A stretch of DNA of 64,000 nt from Micromonospora citrea (GTDB lineage Bacteria; Actinomycetota; Actinomycetes; Mycobacteriales; Micromonosporaceae): NCBI RefSeq assembly GCF_900090315.1, contig NZ_FMHZ01000002.1, positions 2,024,501-2,088,500 on the forward strand, read 5' to 3'. Both the position numbers and the translations under genes were made by a program. Of the stretch, positions 43,301-54,001 are shown one piece after another; the first letter of the stretch is position 1; the number at the start of each line of letters is the position of its first letter. A model generated the notes under the pieces. That model was not told the DNA's origin. It made no database searches and saw nothing but the letters and a program-made list of their open reading frames with translations.

Positions 43301-43325
43301 GGGGCCCGGCGGATCGCCGGGCCCC
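43301..43325. terminator. Shared terminator hairpin
   Basis: Perfect 11-bp GC stem 43301-43311 / 43315-43325 with a 3-base loop, between the small gene (plus) and serA (minus). Confidence 0.8.
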
Positions 43326-43343
43326 CGCTGTCGTGCGCTCAGG

Positions 43344-44942
43344 TCACTCGTCGCGCAGGTCGGCGGCGCTGGCCGCCACCGCGCCGATCGAGTCCGCGGC
43401 GGAGGTGAGCAGGTCCGCGCCGAGCGCCTGGTCGACCGTGAGGGTCATCAGCGTCTCGCCGCCGGCCTCCCGGCGGGCCACCTGCATCGCCGCGATGTTG
43501 ATCCCGGCCTCGCCGAGCAGCGTGCCGACGGTGCCCACGACGCCGGGGCGGTCGGCGTAACGCAGGAAGACGAGGATGCCCTCCGCGCCGATCTCCACGT
43601 CGAAGCCGTCCACCTCGGTCAGCTTGATGACGTCCCGCGCCCCCGCCTGCGTCACCGTGCCCGAGACGCTGACCGTACGACCGTCGGGCAGCGCGCCGCG
43701 GACAGTGACCAGGTTGGGGTGGTCGACCGTCTCGGCCTGGGTGGCGAGGGTGACCTCGACGCCGCGCTCGGCAGCCAGGTGCGGGGCGTTGACGTAGGTG
43801 ACCTGCTCCTCGACCACGGAGCTGAACAGCCCCTTGGTGGCGGCGAGCTTGAGCACCGACACGTCGTGGTTGACGATCTCACCGCGCACCTCGACGGTGA
43901 CGCTGGCGGCGACCCCGCCCGCGACGGCGGTGAAGGCCCGGCCGAGCTTCTCGGCCAGCGGCAGCAGCGGCCGCACGTCCTCGGCGACGACCCCGCCGGC
44001 CTGCACGTTCACCGCGTCCGGCACGAACTCGCCCTGGAGCGCCAGCTTGACGCTCTTGGCTACGGCCAGGCCGGCCTTGTCCTGCGCCTCGGCGGTGGAG
44101 GCGCCCAGGTGCGGGGTGGCCACCACGTTGTCGAAGGCGAACAGCGGCGAGGAGGTGCACGGCTCCTTGGCGTAGACGTCCACGCCCGCGCCGGCGACCC
44201 GGCCCTCGGCGATCGCGTCGGCCAGGGCCTGCTCGTCGACCAGCCCGCCCCGGGCGGCGTTGACGATCCGGACGCCCGGCTTGACGACGGCCAGCTCCTT
44301 CTCACCGATCAGGCCGACGGTCTCCGGGGTCTTCGGCAGGTGGATCGAGATGAAGTCGCTCTCGCGCAGCAGCTCCTCCAGGCCGACCAGGCGGACGCCG
44401 AGCTGGGCCGCGCGGGCCGGCTGGATGTAGGGGTCGTACGCGATCAGCCGGGTGCCGAAGGCGGCGATCCGCTGCGCGAAGAGCACGCCGATGCGGCCGA
44501 GGCCGACCACGCCCACGGTCTTGCCCTGGATCTCCACGCCGGTGTACTTCGACCGCTTCCACTCCCCCGCCTTCAGCGCGGCGCTGGCGCTGGCGGTGTT
44601 CCGGGCCACGGCGAGCAGCAGCGCGAGGGCCTGCTCGGCGGCGGACACGATGTTGGAGGTGGGGGCGTTGACGACCATGACGCCCCGCGCGGTGGCGGCC
44701 GGCACCTCGACGTTGTCCAGGCCCACGCCCGCCCGGGCGACGACCTTCAGCCGCGGCGCGGCGGCGATCGCCTCGGCGTCGATCTGGGTGGCGCTGCGCA
44801 CGATGACGGCGTCGGCCTCGGAGAGCGCCGAGAGCAGGGCCGGACGGTCGGTGCCGTCGACGTGGCGCACGTCGAAGTCGTGGGCCAGCACCTCGATGGC
44901 GGCGGGGGCGAGTTCTTCGGCGATCAGTACGACAGGAGTCAT
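43344..44942 (-). CDS. serA: D-3-phosphoglycerate dehydrogenase
   Basis: 532 residues. First step of serine synthesis, NAD-dependent. Type I/PGDH of the long actinobacterial form: substrate domain VLIAEELAPAAIEVL; Rossmann VGVVGLGRIGVLFAQRI with GARVDEQALA-type loop NAARGGLVDEQALADAI; catalytic region HLGASTAEAQ; an intervening ASB domain and a C-terminal ACT domain (VFLRYADRPGVVGTVGTLLGEAGINIAAM) for serine feedback. ATG start with AGAGGA, whose bases overlap the stop codon of a small upstream ORF. Confidence 0.97.
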   Translation of the reverse strand: MTPVVLIAEELAPAAIEVLAHDFDVRHVDGTDRPALLSALSEADAVIVRSATQIDAEAIAAAPRLKVVARAGVGLDNVEVPAATARGVMVVNAPTSNIVSAAEQALALLLAVARNTASASAALKAGEWKRSKYTGVEIQGKTVGVVGLGRIGVLFAQRIAAFGTRLIAYDPYIQPARAAQLGVRLVGLEELLRESDFISIHLPKTPETVGLIGEKELAVVKPGVRIVNAARGGLVDEQALADAIAEGRVAGAGVDVYAKEPCTSSPLFAFDNVVATPHLGASTAEAQDKAGLAVAKSVKLALQGEFVPDAVNVQAGGVVAEDVRPLLPLAEKLGRAFTAVAGGVAASVTVEVRGEIVNHDVSVLKLAATKGLFSSVVEEQVTYVNAPHLAAERGVEVTLATQAETVDHPNLVTVRGALPDGRTVSVSGTVTQAGARDVIKLTEVDGFDVEIGAEGILVFLRYADRPGVVGTVGTLLGEAGINIAAMQVARREAGGETLMTLTVDQALGADLLTSAADSIGAVAASAADLRDE

Positions 44943-44949
44943 TGGTCCT

Positions 44950-45018
44950 CTAGGTGTCGTCAGAGCGGTGGGCCGGGCTGCGGGACGCCGCGCTGCGCCC
45001 CGCGCTGATCCGTGCCAT
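44950..45018 (-). other. Short upstream ORF before serA (possible Ser leader)
   Basis: 22 codons beginning ATG GCA CGG ATC AGC and ending TAG at 44950-44952. It has five Ser codons (positions 5, 9, 12, 14, 19). Its stop codon overlaps the serA Shine-Dalgarno. It could couple or sense serine supply, but there is no terminator hairpin between it and serA and no clear Shine-Dalgarno of its own, so it may be a chance ORF. Confidence 0.3.
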
Positions 45019-45180
45019 GGCCGTCAGGTGCCGGCTACGCACCTACCCGCGATCGTAGGGGGCGGCCCGGTCGGCGTGTCCCGGAGCGTGGGGTGAGTGC
45101 CCTCACAACCGGTGTCGACGCGCCGGTGAACGGCGGATCGCGGCGGGACGCGCCGCGGATCCCGCGCGGGGCGGGCGAGC

Positions 45181-45335
45181 GGCGGATCAGGGCGGCGGAT
45201 CAGGGCGGCGTCCGGCGCGCTGATCAGCGTGGTCGCCCCGCCGCGCGGCGGTGGCGCACGGCGGTGGCGCACGGCGGTGGCGCACGGCGGTGGCGCACGG
45301 CGGTGGCGCGCGGCGGTGGCGCACGGCGGTGGCCG
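45181..45335. repeat. Tandem repeats, 13-bp units (GGCGGTGGCGCAC)
   Basis: Two copies of GGCGGATCAGG near 45181-45207, then about seven head-to-tail 13-bp units of GGCGGTGGCGCAC (45245-45335), one variant GCGCGC. The gap 45019-45341 between the serA upstream region and the ilvC terminator has no gene. Confidence 0.85.
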
Positions 45336-45341
45336 ATGGGA

Positions 45342-45387
45342 GGCGGCCCGGGCCGGGCGCCGGGGAGAGCGCCGGGCCCGGGCCGCC
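45342..45387 (-). terminator. Terminator of ilvBNC
   Basis: Stem 45342-45360 / 45369-45387, 19 bp with one G-G mismatch, 8-base loop, 10 bases past the ilvC stop codon. Confidence 0.75.
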
Positions 45388-45396
45388 GGTGTGCGG

Positions 45397-47077
<1,681 letters not shown>

Positions 47078-47079
47078 GA

Positions 47080-48966
47080 CTACAGCTCGTCCTCGTCGAA
47101 GGCGGGGCGGACACCCCGGGCGAACATGATCTCGTCGTTGCTGGTGCCGGCGGCGACCATCGGCCACACCATGGCGTCCTTGCCGACCACGAAGTCGATG
47201 ACCACCGGGGCGTCGTCGATGGCCATCGCGGCCTCGATGGTCTTGTCGACGTCCTCGGCGTTCTCGCAGCGCAGGCCGATGCAGCCGAGCGCCTCGGCGA
47301 GCTTGACGAAGTCGGGGATGCGGTGCTTGTGGGTGCCGAGGTCGGTGTTGGAGTAGCGCTCCCCGTAGAACAGGGTCTGCCACTGCCGCACCATGCCCAG
47401 ATTGCCGTTGTTGATGACGGCGATCTTGACGGGGATGCCCTCCAGCGCGCAGGTGGCCAGCTCCTGGTTGGTCATCTGGAAGCAGCCGTCGCCGTCGACC
47501 GCCCACACCACCGTGTCGGGCTTGCCGACCTTGGCGCCCATCGCCGCCGGCACGGCGTAGCCCATCGTGCCGAGGCCGCCGGAGTTGAGCCAGGTGTACG
47601 GCTTCTCGTACGAGATGAACTGGGAGGCCCACATCTGGTGCTGGCCGACACCGGCGACGTAGATCGCGTCCGGACCGGCGATCTCGCCGAGCCGCTTGAT
47701 CACGTACTGCGGGGAGAGGGTGCCGTCGGCCGGCTCCTCGTAGCCCAGCGGGTAGCGCCTGCGCAGGTCGTCGAGCTGGGTCCACCAGTCGGCGGTGTCG
47801 GCGCGGTGACCGGCCGACTGCTCGTTCGTCACCGCCGCGATCAGCTCGTCGATGACGTGCCGGGCGTCGCCGACGATCGGGACGTCGGCGTGCCGGTTCT
47901 TCCCGATCTCGGCCGGATCGATGTCGGCGTGCACCACCGTCGCGTCCGGGGCGAAGGAGTCGAGCTTGCCGGTGACCCGGTCGTCGAAGCGCGCGCCCAG
48001 CGCCACGATCAGGTCGGCCTTCTGCAGGCCGTAGACCGCGGCGACCGTGCCGTGCATGCCGGGCATGCCCAGGTGCTGCGGGTGCGAGTCGGGGAACGCC
48101 CCGAGCGCCATCAGCGTGGTGACCACGGGGATGCCGGTCAGCTCGGCCAGCCGCCGCAGCCCCTCGGTGGCGCCGGCCTTGAGCACGCCGCCGCCGACGT
48201 AGAGCACCGGGCGGCGGGCGGAGGTCATCAGCCGCGCCGCCTCGCGGATCTGCTTGCCGTGCGGGTGCAGGGTCGGGCGGTAGCCGGGCAGGTCCAGCGT
48301 CGGCGGCCAGGTGAAGGTGGTCGGCGCCTGGAGGACGTCCTTGGGGATGTCGACCAGGACCGGGCCGGGCCGGCCGGTGGCCGCCAGGTGGAACGCCTCG
48401 GCCAGCACCCGCGGGATCTCCTCGGCCTCCTGCACGAGGAAGTTGTGCTTGGTGATGGGCAGCGTGATGCCCTGGATGTCCGCCTCCTGGAAGGCGTCCG
48501 TGCCGATCGAGGGCCGCGCGACCTGCCCGGTGATCGCCACGATCGGCACCGAGTCCATGTACGCGTCGGCGATCGGGGTGACCAGGTTGGTCGCGCCGGG
48601 GCCGGAGGTGGCCATGCAGACCCCGACCCGGCCGGTCGCCTGGGCGTAGCCGGTGGCGGCGTGCCCGGCGCCCTGCTCGTGGCGGACCAGGATGTGCCGG
48701 ACGGTGGAGTCGTAGAGCGGGTCGTACGCCGGCAGGATCGCGCCACCCGGGATGCCGAAGACGACGTCGACGCCGAGCGCCTCGAGGGACCGCACGAGCG
48801 AACCGGCGCCGGAGACCTGGGCCGGAGCGGGTGTGCGTACCCCCGGGACGGCCGGGTTGGCCGCGGCGCGGGCGGTGCCGGCGTGGTCGGTGTCGGTCGC
48901 CGGCTCGGCGCCCGTACGGGCCCGGCGGGCGGAGTGGGCGAGTGTCTCTGGCGTGGGTCTCGTCAT
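47080..48966 (-). CDS. ilvB: Acetolactate synthase large subunit
   Basis: 628 residues. Thiamine-diphosphate enzyme making acetolactate or acetohydroxybutyrate. Landmarks: N-terminal extension of about 50 residues, [29 protein letters not shown] (catalytic Glu), [31 protein letters not shown], and the ThDP motif [21 protein letters not shown]...[13 protein letters not shown]. First gene of ilvBNC. Expression is controlled by the attenuator at 49055-49150. Confidence 0.98.
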   Translation of the reverse strand: MTRPTPETLAHSARRARTGAEPATDTDHAGTARAAANPAVPGVRTPAPAQVSGAGSLVRSLEALGVDVVFGIPGGAILPAYDPLYDSTVRHILVRHEQGAGHAATGYAQATGRVGVCMATSGPGATNLVTPIADAYMDSVPIVAITGQVARPSIGTDAFQEADIQGITLPITKHNFLVQEAEEIPRVLAEAFHLAATGRPGPVLVDIPKDVLQAPTTFTWPPTLDLPGYRPTLHPHGKQIREAARLMTSARRPVLYVGGGVLKAGATEGLRRLAELTGIPVVTTLMALGAFPDSHPQHLGMPGMHGTVAAVYGLQKADLIVALGARFDDRVTGKLDSFAPDATVVHADIDPAEIGKNRHADVPIVGDARHVIDELIAAVTNEQSAGHRADTADWWTQLDDLRRRYPLGYEEPADGTLSPQYVIKRLGEIAGPDAIYVAGVGQHQMWASQFISYEKPYTWLNSGGLGTMGYAVPAAMGAKVGKPDTVVWAVDGDGCFQMTNQELATCALEGIPVKIAVINNGNLGMVRQWQTLFYGERYSNTDLGTHKHRIPDFVKLAEALGCIGLRCENAEDVDKTIEAAMAIDDAPVVIDFVVGKDAMVWPMVAAGTSNDEIMFARGVRPAFDEDEL

Positions 48967-49054
48967 GGCGGTTCAGGCCTTCGGCTGGAGTGGTGGGGCT
49001 GTTCGAGCGGTGTGACGCGGGACGCGGGCCCGGCGTCGATTGGTCCGACGGCAA

Positions 49055-49085
49055 CAAAAAAGCCCTCGTGCAGGATGCACGGGGC
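49055..49085 (-). terminator. Attenuator terminator of ilvBNC
   Basis: On the minus strand GCCCCGTGCA (49085-49076), loop TCC, TGCACGAGGGC (49072-49062), then six or seven T (49061-49055). An intrinsic terminator 88 bases before the ilvB start. Confidence 0.85.
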
Positions 49086-49087
49086 CG

Positions 49088-49114
49088 GCGCACTCTCGAT
49101 GGACGAGAGTGCGC
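49088..49114 (-). promoter_or_regulatory. Pause hairpin of the ilvB leader
   Basis: Perfect 11-bp stem GCGCACTCTCG / CGAGAGTGCGC (49088-49098 / 49104-49114) with a 5-base loop, starting at the base after the leader stop codon. It competes in position with the terminator hairpin downstream. Confidence 0.75.
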
Positions 49115-49150
49115 TCAGGTAAGTACTCGCAGCGACCGGTACGACGACAT
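49115..49150 (-). CDS. ilvB leader peptide (MSSYRSLRVLT)
   Basis: Eleven codons with ATG at 49148-49150 and TGA stop. It carries Leu-Arg-Val-Leu as CTG CGA GTA CTT: GTA and CTT are rare codons here, a hallmark of attenuator control codons. Followed directly by a pause hairpin and an intrinsic terminator. Family knowledge: ilvB leaders with Ile/Leu/Val runs are known in Corynebacterium and Streptomyces. The leader begins at a predicted transcription start, so it is read leaderless. Confidence 0.8.
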   Translation of the reverse strand: MSSYRSLRVLT

Positions 49151-49154
49151 GCGG

Positions 49155-51584
49155 TCAAGCCTGACGCATCTCACGCGATGAGTCAACTGATCCCACATGT
49201 TGGTTGACGGATCGCGGGGATTCACCCGTTCGGGGCGCCTGCGCACCCCGCTCCACCTGCCCGGACTCCGGCTCGGGCGGGCGCGGGGCGGGCACCGTGG
49301 GCAGCCGTCGGGGCCGCGCGGCCGGCGCGACGGGCGGGGCGGGGGCGGGGGGTGGCGCCGGGCGGGCGCCGGGCGACGTGGCCGCCTCCAGCATCGCCTC
49401 CAGGTGCTCGGCCGGCACGCCCCAGCCGAACAGCGCGCCCTGGCCGAACCGGCAGCCGGCGGCGACCACGGCGGCCAGCTCGGTCGGCGTGGTCACCCCC
49501 TCGGCGATGACCTCAAGGCCGAGCTGGTGGCCGAGGCGCATGACGATGTCGACCATCGGCGCGAAGGCGGGGCCGTCCCGGTCGACCGGCCGCACCGGCT
49601 CGTGCTCGGCGACCAGGCCGTGGTCGATCTTGAGGATGTCGATCGGCAGGCGCCGCAGCTGCCCGAGCGAGGAGTAGCCGGCGCCGAAGTCGTCCAGCGC
49701 GATCCGCACGCCGGTCAGCCGCAGCGCGGTCAGCCGCCGGATCAGCTCGTCCAGGTCGGTCGCCACGGCGTGCTCGGTGACCTCCAGCACCAGCCGCTGC
49801 GGCGGCACGTGGTGGGCGCGCAGCGCCTCGGCGACCTGGACCACGTATTCCGGGGCGTGCAGCTCGCGCGGGGAGACGTTGACCGAGACCCAGACGTCGT
49901 GGCCGTCGGCGAGCCAGCGGGAGAGCTGGTAGCAGGCCTGGTGCAACACCCACGCGCCCAGCTTCGCGATCATCCCGCACTCCTCGGCGAGCGGGATGAA
50001 CTCGTCGGGGCGGACGTTGCCCAGCTCCGGGTGGCGCCAGCGCAGCAGCGCCTCCGCGCCGACCGGCCGCACGGACGGCAGCGACGCCACCGGCTGGAAC
50101 ACCAGCCGCAGCTCGTCGCGCTCGATCGCCCCGCGCAGCTCGTGTTCGAGGGTGGTGCGCCGGCGCAGCAGCCCGTCGTACGCGGCGTCGTAGCGCTCGA
50201 TGCGGTTCTTGCCGCGCTGCTTGGCGTAGCGCAACGCCAGGTCGGCGTGGCGCAGCAGCAGCTCCACGTCGGGCTCCCCGCCCCAGCCCGCCAGCCCGAT
50301 GCTCACCGACAGGAAGACCGCCCCCTCGGGCTGGTCGTAGGCACCGCCGAGCACCCCGAGCAGCCGCTCGGCGACCCGGTCGGCGTCGGCCGGGCGGCCG
50401 TGCATCAGCACCGCGAACTCGTCGCCGCCGAGCCGCGCCGCCACGTCGCCCGGGCGCAGGTTGGCGCGCAGCCGCCGGCCCACCTCGGCCAGCACCGCGT
50501 CGCCGACGTCGTGCCCGCGCATGTCGTTGACGTTCTTGAAGCCGTCGAGGTCGAGGCCGAGCAGCACGCAGGGCGTGCCGGCCTCGGCGCAGCGGTGCAG
50601 CGCCCGCAGCAGCCCTCGCCGGTTGGCCAGCCCGGTCAGCGGGTCGGTGTGCGCCAACTCGCGGAAGTGGGCCTCGCGCTCGGCCAGCCGCCCGGCGTAG
50701 CCGCGCACGTCGTGCAGGGTCAGGTACTGCCGGGTCACCAGGGCGAAGCCCTCCACGCTGCCGGCGACGATGCCGAGCGCGTCGAACCGGCCGTCCTGGA
50801 GGAGGTGGTACATCGCCGAGGCCGCCATCGCGAACATCGGGACGAACGCGTGGTCGCCGTCGCGACGGATCAGGTCGAGGTCGGCCCGGCCGGCCGGCGA
50901 CTCCGCGCGGGCGGCCAGCGCCGCGACGAACAGGCCGACGGCGAGCGCCCCCGCCCCGGCCAGCGCCACGCCCGGCCCGGCCTGGCAGAGGCCGGTGGCG
51001 ACGCCGAGCCCGCCGCAGGTCACCGCGGTGGCCCCGGCGCCGATGCCGGCGAGGAACCGGCGCGGCGGCTCGGCGCGGAACGCCACGATGAGGGCGATCC
51101 CGGCGGTCAGGGCCGCGCTGACCGTGGCCAGCAGGATCGGTGGGCAGGCCACGGGGGTGGCGCCGCCCAGCAGCCGGGTCGGCTCGGAGAACAGCACCCA
51201 CCCGACGAACCAGAACGCGGCGGCCATCACCAGCCCGTCGAGCGCCAGCCGGAGCGTCGCCGCCGCCGAACCCGCCACGCCGGGGAGCCGGAGCAGCCCG
51301 GCGGAGAAGAGCAGCCCGCCGGCCGCCGTGCCGACCCCGACGACGGTGGCCCAGCCCGGGCGTCGCTCTGAGGCGTGCGGCTCGTGACCGGCGGCGGAGA
51401 GCGCCACGGCGACCCCGACCAGGAGGCTGACGAGCGCGACCGCGGACGCCGCGGCGAGCAGCGCGTACGCCTGCCGGTGCGGCCCGGACCGGCGCCGGGC
51501 GTCGACGGCCGACAGCGCGGCGGCCGTCGCCGCGAGCAGGCCGCACAGCACCGCCGCCGCGACCAGGCCCGGGGAGAGATGCAC
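49155..51584 (-). CDS. Membrane-bound bifunctional GGDEF-EAL protein (c-di-GMP turnover)
   Basis: 809 residues. About seven to eight transmembrane helices in the first 290 residues, a short coiled segment ([22 protein letters not shown]), then GGDEF with intact active site ARLGGDEF at 386-390 and an RxxD inhibitory site (RPGD) five residues before it, and EAL with GAEALLRW at about 511, [17 protein letters not shown] and [10 protein letters not shown] all intact. A Pro-rich disordered tail of about 75 residues ends at 49155. Both synthesis and hydrolysis of c-di-GMP look possible. Actinobacterial homologues (CdgA, RmdA/B) affect development. Confidence 0.93.
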   Translation of the reverse strand: MHLSPGLVAAAVLCGLLAATAAALSAVDARRRSGPHRQAYALLAAASAVALVSLLVGVAVALSAAGHEPHASERRPGWATVVGVGTAAGGLLFSAGLLRLPGVAGSAAATLRLALDGLVMAAAFWFVGWVLFSEPTRLLGGATPVACPPILLATVSAALTAGIALIVAFRAEPPRRFLAGIGAGATAVTCGGLGVATGLCQAGPGVALAGAGALAVGLFVAALAARAESPAGRADLDLIRRDGDHAFVPMFAMAASAMYHLLQDGRFDALGIVAGSVEGFALVTRQYLTLHDVRGYAGRLAEREAHFRELAHTDPLTGLANRRGLLRALHRCAEAGTPCVLLGLDLDGFKNVNDMRGHDVGDAVLAEVGRRLRANLRPGDVAARLGGDEFAVLMHGRPADADRVAERLLGVLGGAYDQPEGAVFLSVSIGLAGWGGEPDVELLLRHADLALRYAKQRGKNRIERYDAAYDGLLRRRTTLEHELRGAIERDELRLVFQPVASLPSVRPVGAEALLRWRHPELGNVRPDEFIPLAEECGMIAKLGAWVLHQACYQLSRWLADGHDVWVSVNVSPRELHAPEYVVQVAEALRAHHVPPQRLVLEVTEHAVATDLDELIRRLTALRLTGVRIALDDFGAGYSSLGQLRRLPIDILKIDHGLVAEHEPVRPVDRDGPAFAPMVDIVMRLGHQLGLEVIAEGVTTPTELAAVVAAGCRFGQGALFGWGVPAEHLEAMLEAATSPGARPAPPPAPAPPVAPAARPRRLPTVPAPRPPEPESGQVERGAQAPRTGESPRSVNQHVGSVDSSREMRQA
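49158..49186 (-). promoter_or_regulatory. ilvB promoter inside the 3' end of the GGDEF-EAL gene
   Basis: -35 TTGACT (49181-49186), 17-base spacer, -10 CAGGCT (49158-49163), then 7 bases to the leader ATG. All of it lies within the last codons of the upstream gene, which stops at 49155. Confidence 0.7.
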
Positions 51585-51681
51585 GTCTCAACTGTGCCGG
51601 ATCGGGACCGGCCGTGGGGGACCGGGTGTGCATCTGTTGGGACACGGCACGCACGCCCGGCGGTCGCCCCCGCGACGGTGC

Positions 51682-51687
51682 CACACT
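51682..51687 (+). promoter_or_regulatory. -10 element of ilvD (leaderless)
   Basis: CACACT, 7 bases before the ilvD ATG. The gap 51585-51694 between two divergent genes holds no attenuator-like hairpin plus T run. Confidence 0.45.
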
Positions 51688-51694
51688 GGTGGGC

Positions 51695-53542
51695 ATGCCT
51701 GAGCTGCGGTCGAAGACCTCCACGCACGGTCGGACGATGGCCGGTGCCCGGGCCCTGTGGCGGGCCACCGGGATGACCGACGACGACTTCGGCAAGCCGA
51801 TCGTCGCCATCGCCAACAGCTTCACCCAGTTCGTACCCGGCCACGTGCACCTCAAGGACATGGGCGGCCTGGTCGCCGAGGCGGTGGCCGAGGCCGGCGG
51901 GGTGGGCCGCGAGTTCAACACGATCGCGGTCGACGACGGCATCGCCATGGGCCACGGCGGGATGCTCTACTCGCTGCCCAGCCGCGAGCTGATCGCCGAC
52001 GCCGTGGAATACATGGTCAACGCCCACTGCGCGGACGCCCTGGTCTGCATCTCCAACTGCGACAAGATCACCCCGGGCATGCTGCTGGCCGCGCTGCGGC
52101 TGAACATCCCGACCGTCTTCGTCTCCGGCGGGCCGATGGAGGCCGGCAAGACGACGGCGATCGAGGGGGTCGTGCACAGCAAGATCGACCTGATCGACGC
52201 GATGATCGCCTCCTCCAACGAGGCGGTCACCGACGGCCAGCTCGGCGAGATCGAGCGGTCGGCCTGCCCGACCTGCGGCTCCTGCTCCGGCATGTTCACG
52301 GCCAACTCGATGAACTGCCTGACCGAGGCGATCGGCCTGGCGCTGCCGGGCAACGGCTCGACGCTGGCCACCCACGCCGCGCGCCGGTCGCTCTTCGTCG
52401 AGGCCGGCCGCACCGCCGTGAAGATCGCCAAGCGGTGGTACGACGGAGACGACGCCTCCGTGCTGCCCCGCGCGATCGCCAACCGGGCCGCGTTCGAGAA
52501 CGCGGTCGCCCTGGACGTGGCGATGGGCGGTTCGACCAACACGATCCTGCACCTGCTCGCCGCCGCCCGCGAGGCCGAGCTGGACTTCCACGTCGCCGAC
52601 ATCGATGAGATCTCCCGCCGGGTGCCCTGCCTGGCCAAGGTCGCCCCGAACTCCCCGCAGTACCACATGGAGGACGTGCACCGGGCCGGCGGCATCCCGG
52701 CCATCCTCGGCGAGCTGGACCGGGCCGGCCTGCTCAACCGTGGCGTGCACGCGGTGCACTCCCCCAGCCTGGAGCGCTGGCTCGCCGACTGGGACGTCCG
52801 GGGCGGCTCGGCGACGCCGGAGGCGGTCGAGCTGTTCCACGCCGCCCCGGGCGGGGTGCGCACCACCGAGCCGTTCTCCACCACCAACCGCTGGTCGTCG
52901 CTGGACACCGACGCGGCCGGCGGCTGCGTGCGGGACCGCGAGCACGCGTACTCGGCCGACGGCGGGCTGGCCATCCTGCACGGCAACCTGGCCCCGGACG
53001 GCTGCGTGGTGAAGACCGCCGGGGTGCCCGAGGAGTGCCTCACCTTCCGCGGCCCCGCCAAGGTCTTCGAGTCCCAGGACGCGGCCGTCGAGGCGATCCT
53101 GAACAAGCGGGTCGTCGCCGGCGACGTGGTGGTGATCCGCTACGAGGGGCCGAAGGGCGGCCCCGGCATGCAGGAGATGCTCTACCCGACCTCGTTCCTC
53201 AAGGGCCGGGGGCTGGGCCGGGCCTGCGCGCTGCTCACCGACGGGCGTTTCTCCGGCGGCACCTCCGGGCTCTCCATCGGGCACGTCTCCCCCGAGGCGG
53301 CCTCCGGCGGGCTGATCGCCCTGGTCCGCGAGGGCGACGAGATCGTCATCGACATCCCGGGCCGCTCGATCGAGCTGAACGTGCCGGAGGACGTGCTCCA
53401 GGCCCGCCGGGTCGCCGAGGAGAAGCGCGACAAGCCGTACACGCCGGTGGACCGGCAGCGGCCGGTGTCGGCGGCGCTGCGCGCGTACGCCTCGATGGCA
53501 ACCTCGGCCAGCGACGGCGCCTACCGCCGCGTGCCGGAGTAG
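51695..53542 (+). CDS. ilvD: Dihydroxy-acid dehydratase
   Basis: 615 residues. Third step of Ile/Val synthesis; Fe-S enzyme. Motifs: [21 protein letters not shown] at the N-terminus, [22 protein letters not shown] (cluster Cys), [23 protein letters not shown] (cluster Cys), LPGNGS, and C-terminal [26 protein letters not shown]. Full length of the E. coli-type enzyme. The only plus-strand BCAA gene here. Confidence 0.98.
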   Translation: MPELRSKTSTHGRTMAGARALWRATGMTDDDFGKPIVAIANSFTQFVPGHVHLKDMGGLVAEAVAEAGGVGREFNTIAVDDGIAMGHGGMLYSLPSRELIADAVEYMVNAHCADALVCISNCDKITPGMLLAALRLNIPTVFVSGGPMEAGKTTAIEGVVHSKIDLIDAMIASSNEAVTDGQLGEIERSACPTCGSCSGMFTANSMNCLTEAIGLALPGNGSTLATHAARRSLFVEAGRTAVKIAKRWYDGDDASVLPRAIANRAAFENAVALDVAMGGSTNTILHLLAAAREAELDFHVADIDEISRRVPCLAKVAPNSPQYHMEDVHRAGGIPAILGELDRAGLLNRGVHAVHSPSLERWLADWDVRGGSATPEAVELFHAAPGGVRTTEPFSTTNRWSSLDTDAAGGCVRDREHAYSADGGLAILHGNLAPDGCVVKTAGVPEECLTFRGPAKVFESQDAAVEAILNKRVVAGDVVVIRYEGPKGGPGMQEMLYPTSFLKGRGLGRACALLTDGRFSGGTSGLSIGHVSPEAASGGLIALVREGDEIVIDIPGRSIELNVPEDVLQARRVAEEKRDKPYTPVDRQRPVSAALRAYASMATSASDGAYRRVPE

Positions 53543-53618
53543 CCGCCCGCGCTCCCCGCCGCGGTGGTGGCCGGGCCGGGCGGGGGGCGAAGGGGTCGTG
53601 CGGACGCTTTCGAGCTGA

Positions 53619-53910
53619 GTCGTTTGCGACATCAGGCGATGGCGGCTGGGCAGGCCGGGCCGGACGGGCCAGGCCGGACGGGCCAGACCGGACGGGCCAG
53701 ACCGGACGGGCCAGACCGGACGGGCCAGACCGGCCAGGCCAGACCGGCCAGGCCAGACCGGGCCAGGTTTAGGCGGACCGACCAGGCGAGGTCAGGCCGG
53801 ACGGACCAGGCCGGACGGACCAGGCCGGACCGGGCGGCGGGCGGCGGGCGGCGGGCGGCGGGCGGCGGGCGGCGGTGAATCGTCTACGACATCAGCTCGA
53901 CAGCGCTCCC
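53619..53910. repeat. Repeat-rich gap with GGCCAGACCGGAC and GGCGGGC arrays
   Basis: Between ilvD and the SulP gene (53543-54001). Contains: a copy of the 31.3-kb repeat core, TCGTTTGCGACATCAG, at about 53621-53637; about 10 tandem 13-14 bp units of GGCCAGACCGGACG (53640-53830); seven-base GGCGGGC units (53832-53872); and another, diverged core at 53875-53905 (AATCGTCTACGACATCAGCTC). No gene is seen. Confidence 0.75.
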
Positions 53911-54001
53911 GCGCACCTGTCCGGGCAGAACCTGACCGTGGCGCTCGTGTCAGCGCCTTCGAACTCCGACTCCGCTCTGCCTCTGGTCCTTTGGCCGATA
54001 G

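Noticed and set aside
48967..49154. T-box riboswitch before ilvB
   Set aside because: The leader peptide and paired hairpins explain the region; no T-box core sequence is seen.
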